From Mageeibacillus sp. UBA3781 (GTDB lineage: Bacteria; Bacillota; Clostridia; Saccharofermentanales; Saccharofermentanaceae), in contig DFFH01000139.1 of NCBI GenBank assembly GCA_002368805.1, forward strand, positions 10,753 through 74,752: a stretch of DNA of 64,000 bases, given 5' to 3'. This document shows positions 55,536 through 64,000 of this stretch, one piece after another; within the stretch, counting starts at the first letter, position 1, and each line of letters begins with the position of its first letter. Under the pieces are notes generated by a model. The model was not told where the DNA came from. It worked only from the letters and a program-made list of their open reading frames with translations, and did no database searches. The position numbers were made by a program, and so were the translations under genes.

Positions 55536-56625
55536 TGATCCTACCCTCTATACGATCTTTAAGATTTGAAAAATGCTTTTCGCAGAATGTCTTCCAATCG
55601 TATTCCTTAAAATCTTTATTCAGCATTGAATCTATGCTGGAAAGTATATAATCGCTATCATCGACTTTGTTGATAAACTGGATATAATCGATATCCTCTA
55701 TCCATTCATATGTGCCAAGCACCTTGTCATCTAAAGACGGAAAAGCAAGACAGGGAGTTCCTGCCAATGCTGCAAGAACCATTCCATGAAGCCGATCCGT
55801 TACGATAAGTTCTGCTCTTGTAAACAAGTTCAGTAGAGATCTTACTTCCTTTTCACGGATCGCGTCCGGAGTTCTTCTCGGAACGCAAGTATCTATAATA
55901 ACATAATCTTTGAACTTATCACCGATCTTGTTGAGCAATTCATATTTCAAAGAACGGAAAACGTCTTCGCCATCCGAGCGCAAAACTGTGAACACGCCTT
56001 TTCTCAAAGCATTATCAGTATCAGATATCATCTTACTATAATAGAAAACAATGTCCGGATTCAGGAGAACTCTACAATTTGTATAGTTTTCCTTCATTCG
56101 TTCATAAGAATACTTCTCACGGGCGATAATCGTAAGATCAGGATGGGAATTATAAATCTTGCGGCTTCTTTTCAGGCGTCTGTTTCCGGAAGCATTCTTA
56201 GAAAACCACATAGATTGAGGCATCGAAACGATCTTTATATCTTTAAACTTGCTGATGATAAACTCACGGACTCTCTCTGCGTCATAATAAAGAGTTCCGA
56301 TATTGCCACCACCTTGCAGAAATATCTTGTCCTCTTTTTTTATGATACGGCGGATCTCTTTCAAGCTTTGAAGCGTATCATCATAATCAATAACGATTAC
56401 CTTATATTCAGGATAATTGTCACGAAGGAAAGAAACAGAAGCTTCGACTATTGCTTCGTCACCAATATTTCCAAATGATGGAGCCATCAGGTAAAAAATG
56501 TTCTTCGAATCTTTATATTGCTCAAGAGAACCGATTCTTTTTCTACCCTGACTATATCTGATTCTGCCGCTGTTACGATCGATCTTCTCGATGAGTGTAC
56601 TTAATAAAGTTGCAAATCTGCTCAT
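55528..56625 (-). CDS. Polysaccharide pyruvyl transferase family protein
   Basis: 365 aa. GNIGDEAIVEA (about residues 52-62), LQGGGNIGTLY (about 103-113) and TDRLHGMVLAALAGTPCLA near the C-terminus are typical of the PS_pyruv_trans family. Members add ketal-linked pyruvate from PEP to sugar residues, giving a negative charge to the polymer. The gene is visibly AT-richer than the pyr region. Confidence 0.88.
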   Translation of the reverse strand: MSRFATLLSTLIEKIDRNSGRIRYSQGRKRIGSLEQYKDSKNIFYLMAPSFGNIGDEAIVEASVSFLRDNYPEYKVIVIDYDDTLQSLKEIRRIIKKEDKIFLQGGGNIGTLYYDAERVREFIISKFKDIKIVSMPQSMWFSKNASGNRRLKRSRKIYNSHPDLTIIAREKYSYERMKENYTNCRVLLNPDIVFYYSKMISDTDNALRKGVFTVLRSDGEDVFRSLKYELLNKIGDKFKDYVIIDTCVPRRTPDAIREKEVRSLLNLFTRAELIVTDRLHGMVLAALAGTPCLAFPSLDDKVLGTYEWIEDIDYIQFINKVDDSDYILSSIDSMLNKDFKEYDWKTFCEKHFSNLKDRIEGRINE

Positions 56626-56658
56626 TTCAACCTCAAAAAATGACTGTTCACAGAAGAA

Positions 56659-57582
56659 TCAGCGAACAAAAATCTTCTCCTTTAAACTATTCCAAAATAA
56701 ACAAAATCCTTCTTTAGATGATAATATAGCATATAATCTTTTAAATTGCAGAGAAAACGATTTGGATGTTTCGCCTATTATTTGGGCCTTTTTGTTGTAA
56801 TATGAATTCAATCCGTCATATTTCTTCTTTCCTTTCGGAGAATTAATAAAGTCCTCATAATCGGATTCCGTGATCATTTTCCCCGCACGGTAATTCTTAC
56901 AGACAAAATAGAAACTGGTTTTCTGTTTTGCTTTATTCAAGGATGAAACGCCATTAGGATTGATCCGATAATTAAACAAAGGTTCCTGAAGGCATCCCAG
57001 TTTAAATCCGGAAAGAATGGCTCTAACTAAAAAATCATAGTCTTCGCAAGCATGAATATTCTGATATCCGTTGAGCTCATTAAATACTTTCTTCTTACCA
57101 AAAAAAGTAGGATGTGCCAGCGGGCTGCTGTATTTTGCTTTCTTTTTAAGAAGCTTATCCGTCTCGGGATAACTGATGACACCGGAGCAGATCTGATCAT
57201 CCGGATCCAGATTATACAAATTGCATCCGACAAGGTCCAGTTGGTTCTTCTTAAGATAATCGAGCTGTTTTTCAATTCTATCCGGCAAAGAATAATCATC
57301 AGCATCCATTCTTGCGATGTACGAACCTTTTACAAACGATAAAGCACTATTCAAGCTCTTGACCAGGCCAAGATTCTTCTCATTTACATGCAGTTCTGCA
57401 CGCGGATCTTTCACGCAGATATTCTGAAGAACATCAATAAGCTCTTGATTGTCCGGTTTATCGCAGATGATTATCAGCTGAATATTGGAATAAGACTGAC
57501 CAAGGATCGAGTTAACTGCCTTTTCAACATATTTTACCGGTTCAGAATAAGTACTTAACAATACTGAAACTAATTCAGGCAT
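56659..57582 (-). CDS. Glycosyltransferase family 2 (first copy)
   Basis: 307 aa. GT-A fold: VSVLLSTYSEPVKYVEKAVNSIL (read in parts) at the N-terminus, the DxD motif in YIARMDADDYS (about residue 93), and CEDYDFLVRAI as the acceptor-side ED motif. Cytosolic with no clear membrane helix. Adds one sugar of the repeat unit; specificity cannot be read. Confidence 0.9.
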   Translation of the reverse strand: MPELVSVLLSTYSEPVKYVEKAVNSILGQSYSNIQLIIICDKPDNQELIDVLQNICVKDPRAELHVNEKNLGLVKSLNSALSFVKGSYIARMDADDYSLPDRIEKQLDYLKKNQLDLVGCNLYNLDPDDQICSGVISYPETDKLLKKKAKYSSPLAHPTFFGKKKVFNELNGYQNIHACEDYDFLVRAILSGFKLGCLQEPLFNYRINPNGVSSLNKAKQKTSFYFVCKNYRAGKMITESDYEDFINSPKGKKKYDGLNSYYNKKAQIIGETSKSFSLQFKRLYAILSSKEGFCLFWNSLKEKIFVR

Positions 57583-58876
57583 ACTCTATCTCCTTGATTT
57601 CTGATTCACATGAGATCTTCTCTTCACATGGATTAAACGCACATAAGAGTCCTAAAAGAATATAAAGAGGAATCATTTCATAAAAAACCTCGCCTTTGAT
57701 TTCGAATACAAAGAACAGGAATAACGAAAGGATCTCGAATTTAAAAAATTTGTTCCCGAGTGATCGAACGGAAATCCAAGTCGTGATATATGAAAACAAA
57801 CAGCCGCCAACACCCCAGAAAAGTATCTGACGCATAAAACCGCAATCTGTATGGCCATAATAGGCTCCTAACCCGTCAGTTGCGGTATACATAGCATCGC
57901 CGAATAAAAGTGTCTTCGGCTCCGGCATGTAGATCATATCATTGAATAGATGATTCGCGGAATAGTTATCTGTACGGCCCTTTGTCATAAGAGCGGTAAC
58001 CGGCTTAATTGCCCATACATACATATCGTTAACGATCGAGATGTAATTTTTCAAAACGGCAAATACAGCAATTATGAAAACGATAACAATGACTCCTGTA
58101 AAGAAAACATTTACGGATAGTTTTCTGTATATCAGCAGTCCGACTATCAGGCAGAAAAAAGAAACGATAATACCGGTGCGTCCGTAAAAGACATTTCCAA
58201 GGAAACAGCATCCGGTCATCATAAGAAAGCGAAGCGGTCGGATATTCTCTTTGAGATTCTTGTCTGCATATAGAACCAAAGTAAACAGTAGTGCAATACT
58301 GCAGTCAAATGTACCTCTGTACCCTGTGAAACCGGACCATCCGAAACGGGTCGAATATCCAAATGTCTTATAGAGCTGGTTAAGATACTCTGTGCGGCCG
58401 ATAAGATCCTGCCAGAAAGACTTTAATCTCGGAACAACAAGCAGAATTATCGTAAATGAAACATACAGGCATGAACTAAGCGCATAGTAATATAGAAATA
58501 GCGGTAAACACTTTTCCGCACCATGATGGATACGCGTATAAGTTATAAGGAAAAACAGAAGCAAGAGTTTTCGGAACACTGCCAGTGTGACACCGATATA
58601 CGACATATCACCTGTTCCACGGATGATAGGATACAATGCCGCAAACGCGATCATACAAACGCTGAAAGTTAAAGCAACATTGGTTCCTTTGTTCATTCTC
58701 TTAAAAAGAGTGAGAGGGAACCCGACATTGATCACCAAATAAAGCAAAGCTCCGCCATAAAGCAAAAGATAGCAGATCATCGCAAATCGTCCGACAATAA
58801 CCGGGTGAAGAACGATAGCGTAAAGCATAAGCATTTTGAAGTCTACTCTATACAAAGATGATCTCCGATTCTCCAT
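57575..58876 (-). CDS. Wzy-type polysaccharide polymerase (predicted)
   Basis: 433 aa with about 10-12 predicted membrane helices and one larger loop (about residues 280-350, with NHLFNDMIYMPEP) before the last helices, the usual O-antigen ligase/polymerase plan. Wzy proteins have little sequence conservation, so the call rests on topology and context beside a flippase, glycosyltransferases and an initiating transferase. Confidence 0.75.
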   Translation of the reverse strand: MENRRSSLYRVDFKMLMLYAIVLHPVIVGRFAMICYLLLYGGALLYLVINVGFPLTLFKRMNKGTNVALTFSVCMIAFAALYPIIRGTGDMSYIGVTLAVFRKLLLLFFLITYTRIHHGAEKCLPLFLYYYALSSCLYVSFTIILLVVPRLKSFWQDLIGRTEYLNQLYKTFGYSTRFGWSGFTGYRGTFDCSIALLFTLVLYADKNLKENIRPLRFLMMTGCCFLGNVFYGRTGIIVSFFCLIVGLLIYRKLSVNVFFTGVIVIVFIIAVFAVLKNYISIVNDMYVWAIKPVTALMTKGRTDNYSANHLFNDMIYMPEPKTLLFGDAMYTATDGLGAYYGHTDCGFMRQILFWGVGGCLFSYITTWISVRSLGNKFFKFEILSLFLFFVFEIKGEVFYEMIPLYILLGLLCAFNPCEEKISCESEIKEIEYA

Positions 58877-58878
58877 AC

Positions 58879-60075
58879 TTATTTACCAACCACTTCATCG
58901 TAAATGCGCTGACAGTTATAGCAGTCATATAACTGAAAAAAAGTCTTGTGAGCCTTTTCATATTCCTCGCTGACAGAAAAACGGTTACTGATCTGCGTCT
59001 CTAATTCACCTAACAAACCATCAAGTTCATCAAAACTCTTCGAGAACGGATTGTTTCTGTAGTCAAAATAACCTTCACCGTACTGACAGCTGCGGAATCT
59101 TTCATAATCAAACTGATAAAACAGAACAGGTTTTTTCATATACACCATATCCATGAAGACACTGGAGTAATCTGTGATCATCATAGGTGCTCTTTTCATC
59201 AGATCCTGAACATCATATTTACGGGCATCAGCTACCTCGAGATAGTCGCGGCTCTTTGGAAACAACTCGATGTATTTCTGCATGTTTCTATGCGGGAAAA
59301 ACAGGAACTTCACGCCGTATTTGTCAGACAGTTCCTTCAGTACCGGAGAATTAAGGAATTCACACCACTTAACAAAATAATTGGTTTCAGCAATATTGGT
59401 CGTGCCTTCAAATTCAAGAAGTCTGCTGTCCTCATCAGCGATCCATTCACGCCAGCTTGGCATAATAAGGATCATATTCTTATCCACCTGAAAATCATGC
59501 AATCCGTCAAAACGGGCAAGTCCCGTATAAATAACATTTGAAGAAGGATATCCGAAGCGTTCATTTACAAAATCATACTCAGGCTTTGCTCCACAGACAA
59601 ACTTGGACATCTTTGTAACGTCATAATAAAGCCATTTGGCGTCATTGATCGTTATTCCATGACCAAGGAAACAGCGTTTATCCTTAAGAAGACCATATAC
59701 CTCAAGAAAGTAAAAAATCGCGGCATTTGGATTTCCTGCTTTCTGGCTGGCAATTTTCTTTCTGGAACTGAGATAAACGATCCAGTGCTTTAATGAGCCG
59801 AACTTTACAGTAGGACCTATGGAAGAGATCTTCTTAAAATCCGGTGACTTCGGAGAAATAGCATATACGCACTCCTGTTCAGGATGCTTCTCACATACAT
59901 ATTTAAAAAACCAGTAACCGTTATCACGGGCTTCATTACGGTCTTCACAAACGATCCAAAGATTTTTGTGCTTTATTCTATAAAAAGGAACACAGATCAG
60001 AGAAACCGGTAGTTTCCAGATCTGGACAAATTCTTTGAATTTGACTCTTTTCAATTTTTGTATAAAGGCGCTCAT
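58879..60075 (-). CDS. CDP-glycerol glycerophosphotransferase family protein (TagB/TagF-like)
   Basis: 398 aa. The Glyphos_transf core is visible: FLGHGITINDAKW (His-Gly pair), IMPSWREW, FFPHRNMQ (His), and MITDYSSVFMDMVYMKKPVLFY (read in parts). The family transfers glycerol-phosphate or related polyol-phosphates from CDP-activated donors. A single short member in a capsule locus more likely adds one phospho-polyol per repeat than builds a long teichoic chain. Confidence 0.88.
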   Translation of the reverse strand: MSAFIQKLKRVKFKEFVQIWKLPVSLICVPFYRIKHKNLWIVCEDRNEARDNGYWFFKYVCEKHPEQECVYAISPKSPDFKKISSIGPTVKFGSLKHWIVYLSSRKKIASQKAGNPNAAIFYFLEVYGLLKDKRCFLGHGITINDAKWLYYDVTKMSKFVCGAKPEYDFVNERFGYPSSNVIYTGLARFDGLHDFQVDKNMILIMPSWREWIADEDSRLLEFEGTTNIAETNYFVKWCEFLNSPVLKELSDKYGVKFLFFPHRNMQKYIELFPKSRDYLEVADARKYDVQDLMKRAPMMITDYSSVFMDMVYMKKPVLFYQFDYERFRSCQYGEGYFDYRNNPFSKSFDELDGLLGELETQISNRFSVSEEYEKAHKTFFQLYDCYNCQRIYDEVVGK

Positions 60076-60106
60076 ACGTTTACAACTCCAAGAAAATTAT
60101 ATCATA

Positions 60107-60925
60107 TCATCTATGAAGCACTTTTTTGAAAACCCAGCCTCTCAGTCTTGAAGGCATGATTGCTACGACAAACTGAATGATGATCGTCTTGTGATAATCC
60201 CAGCTGCTGATAAAACCGGTTTTTTTCACCATCTTGCGGCCGGTCCTGTATTTCTTGAAATAACTCCAACCACCGCGTCGTTCATACATATCATGTCCGA
60301 TCCTTGCAAAAACAAGCGGCTCATCGATATTCATACAGATCGCTCCGCTCTGGATCATACGCACCCAAAGATATGTATCTTCCATCAGCGGACAGGACTC
60401 GTAATTTCCTGCTTTCAGGACAGCCTCTTTTTTATACATGACTGTCATATGATTGAAAGCATCTCTTTTCTTCTGATATTTCACGATCTCATCATGTGTT
60501 ACAGGAACCGTACGATGAGCCACGATCTCATCAGGAGATATTTCAAACTCATCGATCTGAGATCCGCAGATATCGATTTGGGGATTAGTTTCGAAAGCTT
60601 TTAACTGTTTCTCGAAACGGTCCTTTCTTGCAATATCATCCGTATCCATCCTGGCGATAAGATCATAAGTGCACTCAGGCACACCGGCACGAAGCGCAAG
60701 TCCCAGTCCTGAATTCTGCTTGAGAGGAACTCTTTTGATCAATCCGGGATACTTCTTCTCATACTCATCAAGAAGAGCATACAGTTCTTCTGTCAAAGGA
60801 CCATCTTCCACGATCAGCCATTCGTCCGCTTTCACAGTCTGGTTTAAAAGGCTTTCGAAACACTCCCGAGCATACTCAGGCTTCTCCTTAATATATAAGG
60901 ACATCAAAACACTAAACTTCGGCAT
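60107..60925 (-). CDS. Glycosyltransferase family 2 (second copy)
   Basis: 272 aa from ATG 60925, which overlaps the stop of the preceding sugar transferase (TAATG) and has AGGAAAGGA upstream; a longer in-frame start runs 96 bp into that gene and adds a cysteine-rich leader not seen in the family. FSVLMSLYIKEKPEYARECFESLL (read in parts) and the DxD in IARMDTDDIARKDRF are visible, and LMEDTYLWVRMI follows. Confidence 0.9.
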   Translation of the reverse strand: MPKFSVLMSLYIKEKPEYARECFESLLNQTVKADEWLIVEDGPLTEELYALLDEYEKKYPGLIKRVPLKQNSGLGLALRAGVPECTYDLIARMDTDDIARKDRFEKQLKAFETNPQIDICGSQIDEFEISPDEIVAHRTVPVTHDEIVKYQKKRDAFNHMTVMYKKEAVLKAGNYESCPLMEDTYLWVRMIQSGAICMNIDEPLVFARIGHDMYERRGGWSYFKKYRTGRKMVKKTGFISSWDYHKTIIIQFVVAIMPSRLRGWVFKKVLHR

Positions 60926-61620
60926 TACTGATAATCCTTTCCTGCAACAGCTGCAACTGTACGGAACATGGTCATAATATCTCCACCGAAAGAAAAACCG
61001 GAGATACTCTTTAAGTTCCACTTCATCTTATCCGGAAGAACTTTCTCAAGATATACACGATCCACATCGTCCGCCGCATCAAGAAGTTTGTCCTCATCCT
61101 TATATCGGATCGATGCCTCACTTGTAATACCTGCAGGCATTAAAAGTGTGGCATAGTATTCAGGCTCGTATTTCTCAACATACTTTACCGCTTCAGGACG
61201 GGTTCCCACAAAGCTCATATTCCCTGTAAGAATATCCAGGACCTGAGGAAGTTCATCCAGACGGCACCCTCTGAGTTTTGAACCGATCTTCGTGATGCGG
61301 CTGTCGTTGCCGACAGTGACGGCGGAGCCGATCTTATCTGCGTTATTGACCATCGTTCTGAACTTATGGATGCGATAATGCTTGCCATATCTGGTGACGC
61401 GTTCCTGACGGTAAAAAACCGGCCCTTTACTATCACACTTGATCAGAATAGCGATGATGATCATCGGAACGGCAAGCAACACCAGAAGAATGAACGCAGT
61501 AAAGACATCGAAAAGTCGTTTACAGCCTCTTTGAAATCCTTTTTTCTTAAGGGCATCATAGTATGGCTTAACTTCCGGCGCTCTCATGTATTCAGGAAGA
61601 TCATTCCATTTCTTCAGCAT
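60925..61620 (-). CDS. Initiating phosphoglycosyl transferase (bacterial sugar transferase)
   Basis: 231 aa. One re-entrant hydrophobic segment at about residues 35-60, then FYRQERVTRYGKHYRIHKFRTM (read in parts) and the catalytic Asp-Glu in GCRLDELPQVLDIL, NMSFVGTRPE. This is the monotopic PGT fold that moves a sugar-1-phosphate to undecaprenyl phosphate and starts repeat-unit assembly. The DegT aminotransferase upstream suggests an amino-sugar as first residue. Confidence 0.93.
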   Translation of the reverse strand: MLKKWNDLPEYMRAPEVKPYYDALKKKGFQRGCKRLFDVFTAFILLVLLAVPMIIIAILIKCDSKGPVFYRQERVTRYGKHYRIHKFRTMVNNADKIGSAVTVGNDSRITKIGSKLRGCRLDELPQVLDILTGNMSFVGTRPEAVKYVEKYEPEYYATLLMPAGITSEASIRYKDEDKLLDAADDVDRVYLEKVLPDKMKWNLKSISGFSFGGDIMTMFRTVAAVAGKDYQ

Positions 61621-62939
61621 CAGATTTTTTCCCTCATAACAGTTCTTAAAGCAGAACAGATATACTCCACATCCTCATCACTGAGCAGTGTATGTAATGG
61701 AAGTGTGATCAGGTTTTTATAGTAATCAAACGAATTCGGGAAATCTTTTATATCAGCGCCCAGTTCACGATATGCCGTCATCATGGGAAGCGGTTTATAG
61801 TGAACATTTGTAGAAACTCCGAGTTCAGCCAGATCAGCTATGATCTGATTTCTCTTCTCTTCATCGATTCCGGGAATACGAATCAGATAAAGATGATTAC
61901 TGCTATCGATACCCGGAACATGATGATTCAGATGCGATATACCAAGTTCATCACATACAGAATCATACTTGCTGATGATCTCTTTTCTTTTTAAAAGCAA
62001 TCCCGGATACCGGTCAAGCTGTCTTAAGCCGATCGCCGCCATAATATCGGTCATATTGCACTTATACCATGGGCCGATAATATCATATTCCCAGGCACCG
62101 ACTTTTGTCTTTGCGAGTGCATCTTTATTCTGGCCGTGAAGACTCAGAAGCTGGAAGAACTTGTAGATCTCAGCATCATCAATGCCGGGAATACTCTTCC
62201 ATGTGGAAGCACCGCCTTCCGCAGTAGTAAAGTTCTTTACCGCATGGAAACTGAATCCTGTAAAATCGGCAAGAGCACCACAATACTTCAATTCACCATG
62301 GAAAACCCTGCTTCCTCCAAGGCCATGTGCGCAGTCAGAAACTACAGCAATACGGCCAAGAGCTTTCTGTACGCGGGACGAAAACTCGGAAAGCGGAGAA
62401 CCGTCACTCTCCATCGGGTGGAATAAAGACTTCTTAGCTTCCACGATGCTGAAAACTTTCTCATAATCACAGACAATACCTGCGAGGTCCACACAAACGA
62501 TGGCCTTTGTCTTTTCTGTGATCGCTGAGGCCAGTTTCTCATAGTCCATCTCCGGCATATGAGTGGTAGGATCGCCGTCTTTCTGTATATCTACAAACTT
62601 TACTGTTGCACCGCAGTGGATAGCAGCAGATGCTGATGCAGAATACGTATATGCAGGAACAAGAACTTCATCGCCTTCAGTAACACCGAGAATTCGAAGA
62701 TTCAGTTCTTCAGAAGCAGTTGCGGAATTAAGGCAGACTACACGATTCGACCAACGGGAAGGATCGGATTCTGTATCCACATCTACTCTGCCGGTCTCAA
62801 TAAATGCCGCCAGTCTTCTCTCTAATAATTTAGTTCTAGGACCTGTTGTGATCCATCCTGAACGGAGAGCATCACATACTTCATTGATCTCTGATTCACT
62901 AATATCCGGCGGACTGAACTTAATAAATCTCTTTTCCAT
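61620..62939 (-). CDS. DegT/DnrJ/EryC1/StrS-type sugar aminotransferase
   Basis: 439 aa PLP enzyme that aminates a keto-sugar nucleotide. ISESEINEVCDALRSGWITTGP (read in parts) and LNSATASEELNLRILGV form the N-terminus, and the PLP lysine is in FSFHAVKNFTTAEGGA (about residue 236). Longer than the usual 370-390 aa because of an insert near residues 160-200. It is the first gene of the locus and overlaps the initiating transferase start by one base. Confidence 0.92.
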   Translation of the reverse strand: MEKRFIKFSPPDISESEINEVCDALRSGWITTGPRTKLLERRLAAFIETGRVDVDTESDPSRWSNRVVCLNSATASEELNLRILGVTEGDEVLVPAYTYSASASAAIHCGATVKFVDIQKDGDPTTHMPEMDYEKLASAITEKTKAIVCVDLAGIVCDYEKVFSIVEAKKSLFHPMESDGSPLSEFSSRVQKALGRIAVVSDCAHGLGGSRVFHGELKYCGALADFTGFSFHAVKNFTTAEGGASTWKSIPGIDDAEIYKFFQLLSLHGQNKDALAKTKVGAWEYDIIGPWYKCNMTDIMAAIGLRQLDRYPGLLLKRKEIISKYDSVCDELGISHLNHHVPGIDSSNHLYLIRIPGIDEEKRNQIIADLAELGVSTNVHYKPLPMMTAYRELGADIKDFPNSFDYYKNLITLPLHTLLSDEDVEYICSALRTVMREKI

Positions 62940-63025
62940 ATATATCCCAACTGTCTTTAAACATAGTATTTTACTTTATTATACACATCATGCCGAAAAC
63001 TGTGAATTTCTTTTAAATACAATAA

Positions 63026-63047
63026 AATCACCCTAAAAAGGGTGATT
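63026..63047 (-). terminator. Terminator of the tRNA-Leu gene
   Basis: On the minus strand AATCACCCT pairs with AGGGTGATT around a short TTTT loop, followed by a T-rich stretch. Confidence 0.75.
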
Positions 63048-63067
63048 CTATTGCACATTAACAAATC

Positions 63068-63152
63068 TGGTGGGGCTGATGGGACTTGAACCCATACGAT
63101 TTAAGGTCGGCAGATTTTGAGTCTGCTGCGTCTGCCATTCCGCCACAACCCC
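63068..63152 (-). tRNA. tRNA-Leu, anticodon CAA
   Basis: 85 nt with encoded CCA (63070-63068). Acceptor arms are GGGGTTG and CAGCCCC. A long variable arm typical of class II tRNAs (ACCTTAAATCGT region) and the TTCAAGT T-loop are present. The anticodon loop CTCAAAA gives CAA at 63119-63117, decoding UUG. It stands alone between galE and the polysaccharide locus. Confidence 0.97.
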
Positions 63153-63233
63153 ATAAATGACGGAAATTATATTAGCATACACATACCATCGTGTCAAACA
63201 ACGGCAACAGGCAAAAATCGCTAAATTACAGTA

Positions 63234-64000
63234 TTACAGCGCCTTTCGGGCAAAACGGTACGAGTCTTTGCACATTCTTTCAAGATCAAACTGAGCTTTC
63301 CAGCCAAGTTCTCTTTCCGCTTTGGAAGGATCTGAATAACAGGCATCGATATCGCCGGGACGTCGCTCGATGATCTGATATGGGATCTTTATATCATTCG
63401 CTTTTTCAAAAGCCTTTACAATGTCAAGAACACTATAACCGATTCCGGTTCCGAGATTATAGATATAAACACCCGGTACATCCTCAAATTTCTTCATGAC
63501 CGCAACATGCCCTTTCGCAAGGTCAACGACATGGATATAATCACGAACGCCAGTACCATCATGTGTTTTATAGTCATCGCCGAAAACACGCAAGAACGGA
63601 AGCTTGCCGACAGCGACCTGCATAATATAAGGCATGAGGTTATTGGGAATACCATTGGGTTCTTCACCGATCAAGCCGCTTTCGTGAGCGCCGATAGGAT
63701 TGAAATAACGCAGAAGCATTACATGCCAGTCAGGATTTGCTTTCTGGATATCAGTAAAGATCCTCTCCAGCATTTTTTTCGTTTCTCCATATGGATTGGT
63801 CGTCATGCCAAGTGGACATTCTTCGGTGATCGGAATGATCGCAGGATCGCCATATACTGTAGCCGACGAAGAGAAAACGATCTTTTTAACATCAAATTCT
63901 TTCATCACACGAATAAGATTCAAAGAACCGACTACATTATTCTCATAATATTCTATTGGCTTTGCAACGCTCTCACCGACCGCCTTCAGACCGGCAAAGT
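63234..64000 (-). CDS. galE: UDP-glucose 4-epimerase, C-terminal part
   Basis: 255 residues visible; the N-terminal NAD-binding part lies beyond the window edge. It interconverts UDP-glucose and UDP-galactose. Visible are [21 protein letters not shown], read in parts, [10 protein letters not shown] with the catalytic Ser/Thr, [12 protein letters not shown] with the catalytic Tyr-x-x-x-Lys, and [30 protein letters not shown] and [22 protein letters not shown] complete the C-terminal domain (in parts). It may feed galactose to the nearby polymer. Confidence 0.95.
   Translation of the reverse strand, partial: FAGLKAVGESVAKPIEYYENNVVGSLNLIRVMKEFDVKKIVFSSSATVYGDPAIIPITEECPLGMTTNPYGETKKMLERIFTDIQKANPDWHVMLLRYFNPIGAHESGLIGEEPNGIPNNLMPYIMQVAVGKLPFLRVFGDDYKTHDGTGVRDYIHVVDLAKGHVAVMKKFEDVPGVYIYNLGTGIGYSVLDIVKAFEKANDIKIPYQIIERRPGDIDACYSDPSKAERELGWKAQFDLERMCKDSYRFARKAL

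Noticed and set aside
60926..61021. N-terminal extension of the second GT2 gene
   Set aside because: It overlaps the sugar transferase gene, is Cys-rich and unlike the family; the ATG at 60925 has a good ribosome site.
53225..62939. Polysaccharide locus as a recent mobile island
   Set aside because: No transposase, integrase, direct repeats or split tRNA are seen; only base composition hints at transfer, which is kept as a lesser finding.

Overview
The window reads as a chromosomal segment of a low-to-mid GC Gram-positive anaerobe of the Clostridia (Bacillota). Supporting signs are a leucine T-box leader, a PyrR-attenuated pyr operon with the NAD-linked PyrD/PyrK pair, a Gram-positive type SOS box in front of lexA, AGGAGG-type ribosome binding sites throughout, the mutS-mutL-miaA-hfq gene order, and LicD/TagF-type surface-polymer genes. 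I cannot place it more finely from sequence alone. No transposase, integrase, phage gene, CRISPR array or toxin-antitoxin pair was found.

Layout. 1-6.4 kb (+): an aminotransferase end, purB, then a cysteine desulfurase plus thiI pair for tRNA 4-thiouridine, an AIR-synthase-like protein and a zinc-ribbon membrane protein. 6.5-12.8 kb (+): glyA, rarA, and a MarR regulator driving a large fused ABC exporter. 12.9-17.6 kb (+): a second cysteine desulfurase, a short GH32 fructosidase, a DMT exporter, a lipoprotein and a DUF3267 zincin. 17.6-25.3 kb: a DHH phosphoesterase and a ferredoxin-tailed aldo/keto reductase diverging from one palindromic promoter, a PHP histidinol phosphatase diverging from an M18 aminopeptidase, then aroF and T-box-controlled leuA. 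25.6-34.4 kb: lexA converges on a minus-strand operon miaB-mutS-mutL-miaA-hfq (tRNA modification, mismatch repair and RNA chaperone). 34.5-42 kb: a DD-carboxypeptidase homologue whose SxxK motif is lost, then tldD-pmbA, an acyl-CoA synthetase and a DUF45 protease. 41.2-47.7 kb (-): pyrR-B-C-F-K-D-E with promoter and attenuator. 47.8-53 kb (-): a six-gene MoxR/DUF58/VWA (Bat-like) envelope operon, every junction overlapping. 53.2-62.9 kb (-): a nine-gene surface polysaccharide locus, AT-richer in its distal part, followed by tRNA-Leu(CAA) and a partial galE at the edge.

Most striking signal: three intergenic elements (6353-6460, 23222-23354, 25350-25465), each an imperfect palindrome of about 110-130 bp. 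Their stems are unrelated in sequence but self-complementary, and all three close on the same 30-base centre (TCCGCAGGA, five variable bases, TCCGAGGAC, one base, AGC). A conserved centre with stems that change but still pair points to a structured RNA or terminator-embedded regulatory motif. I do not recognise it as a named family. Other points worth a second look are the inactive-looking DD-carboxypeptidase, a 33-bp perfect-arm palindrome holding two opposed extended -10 promoters, an unusual PyrE, and a repeat-bearing protein ending the Bat-like operon.
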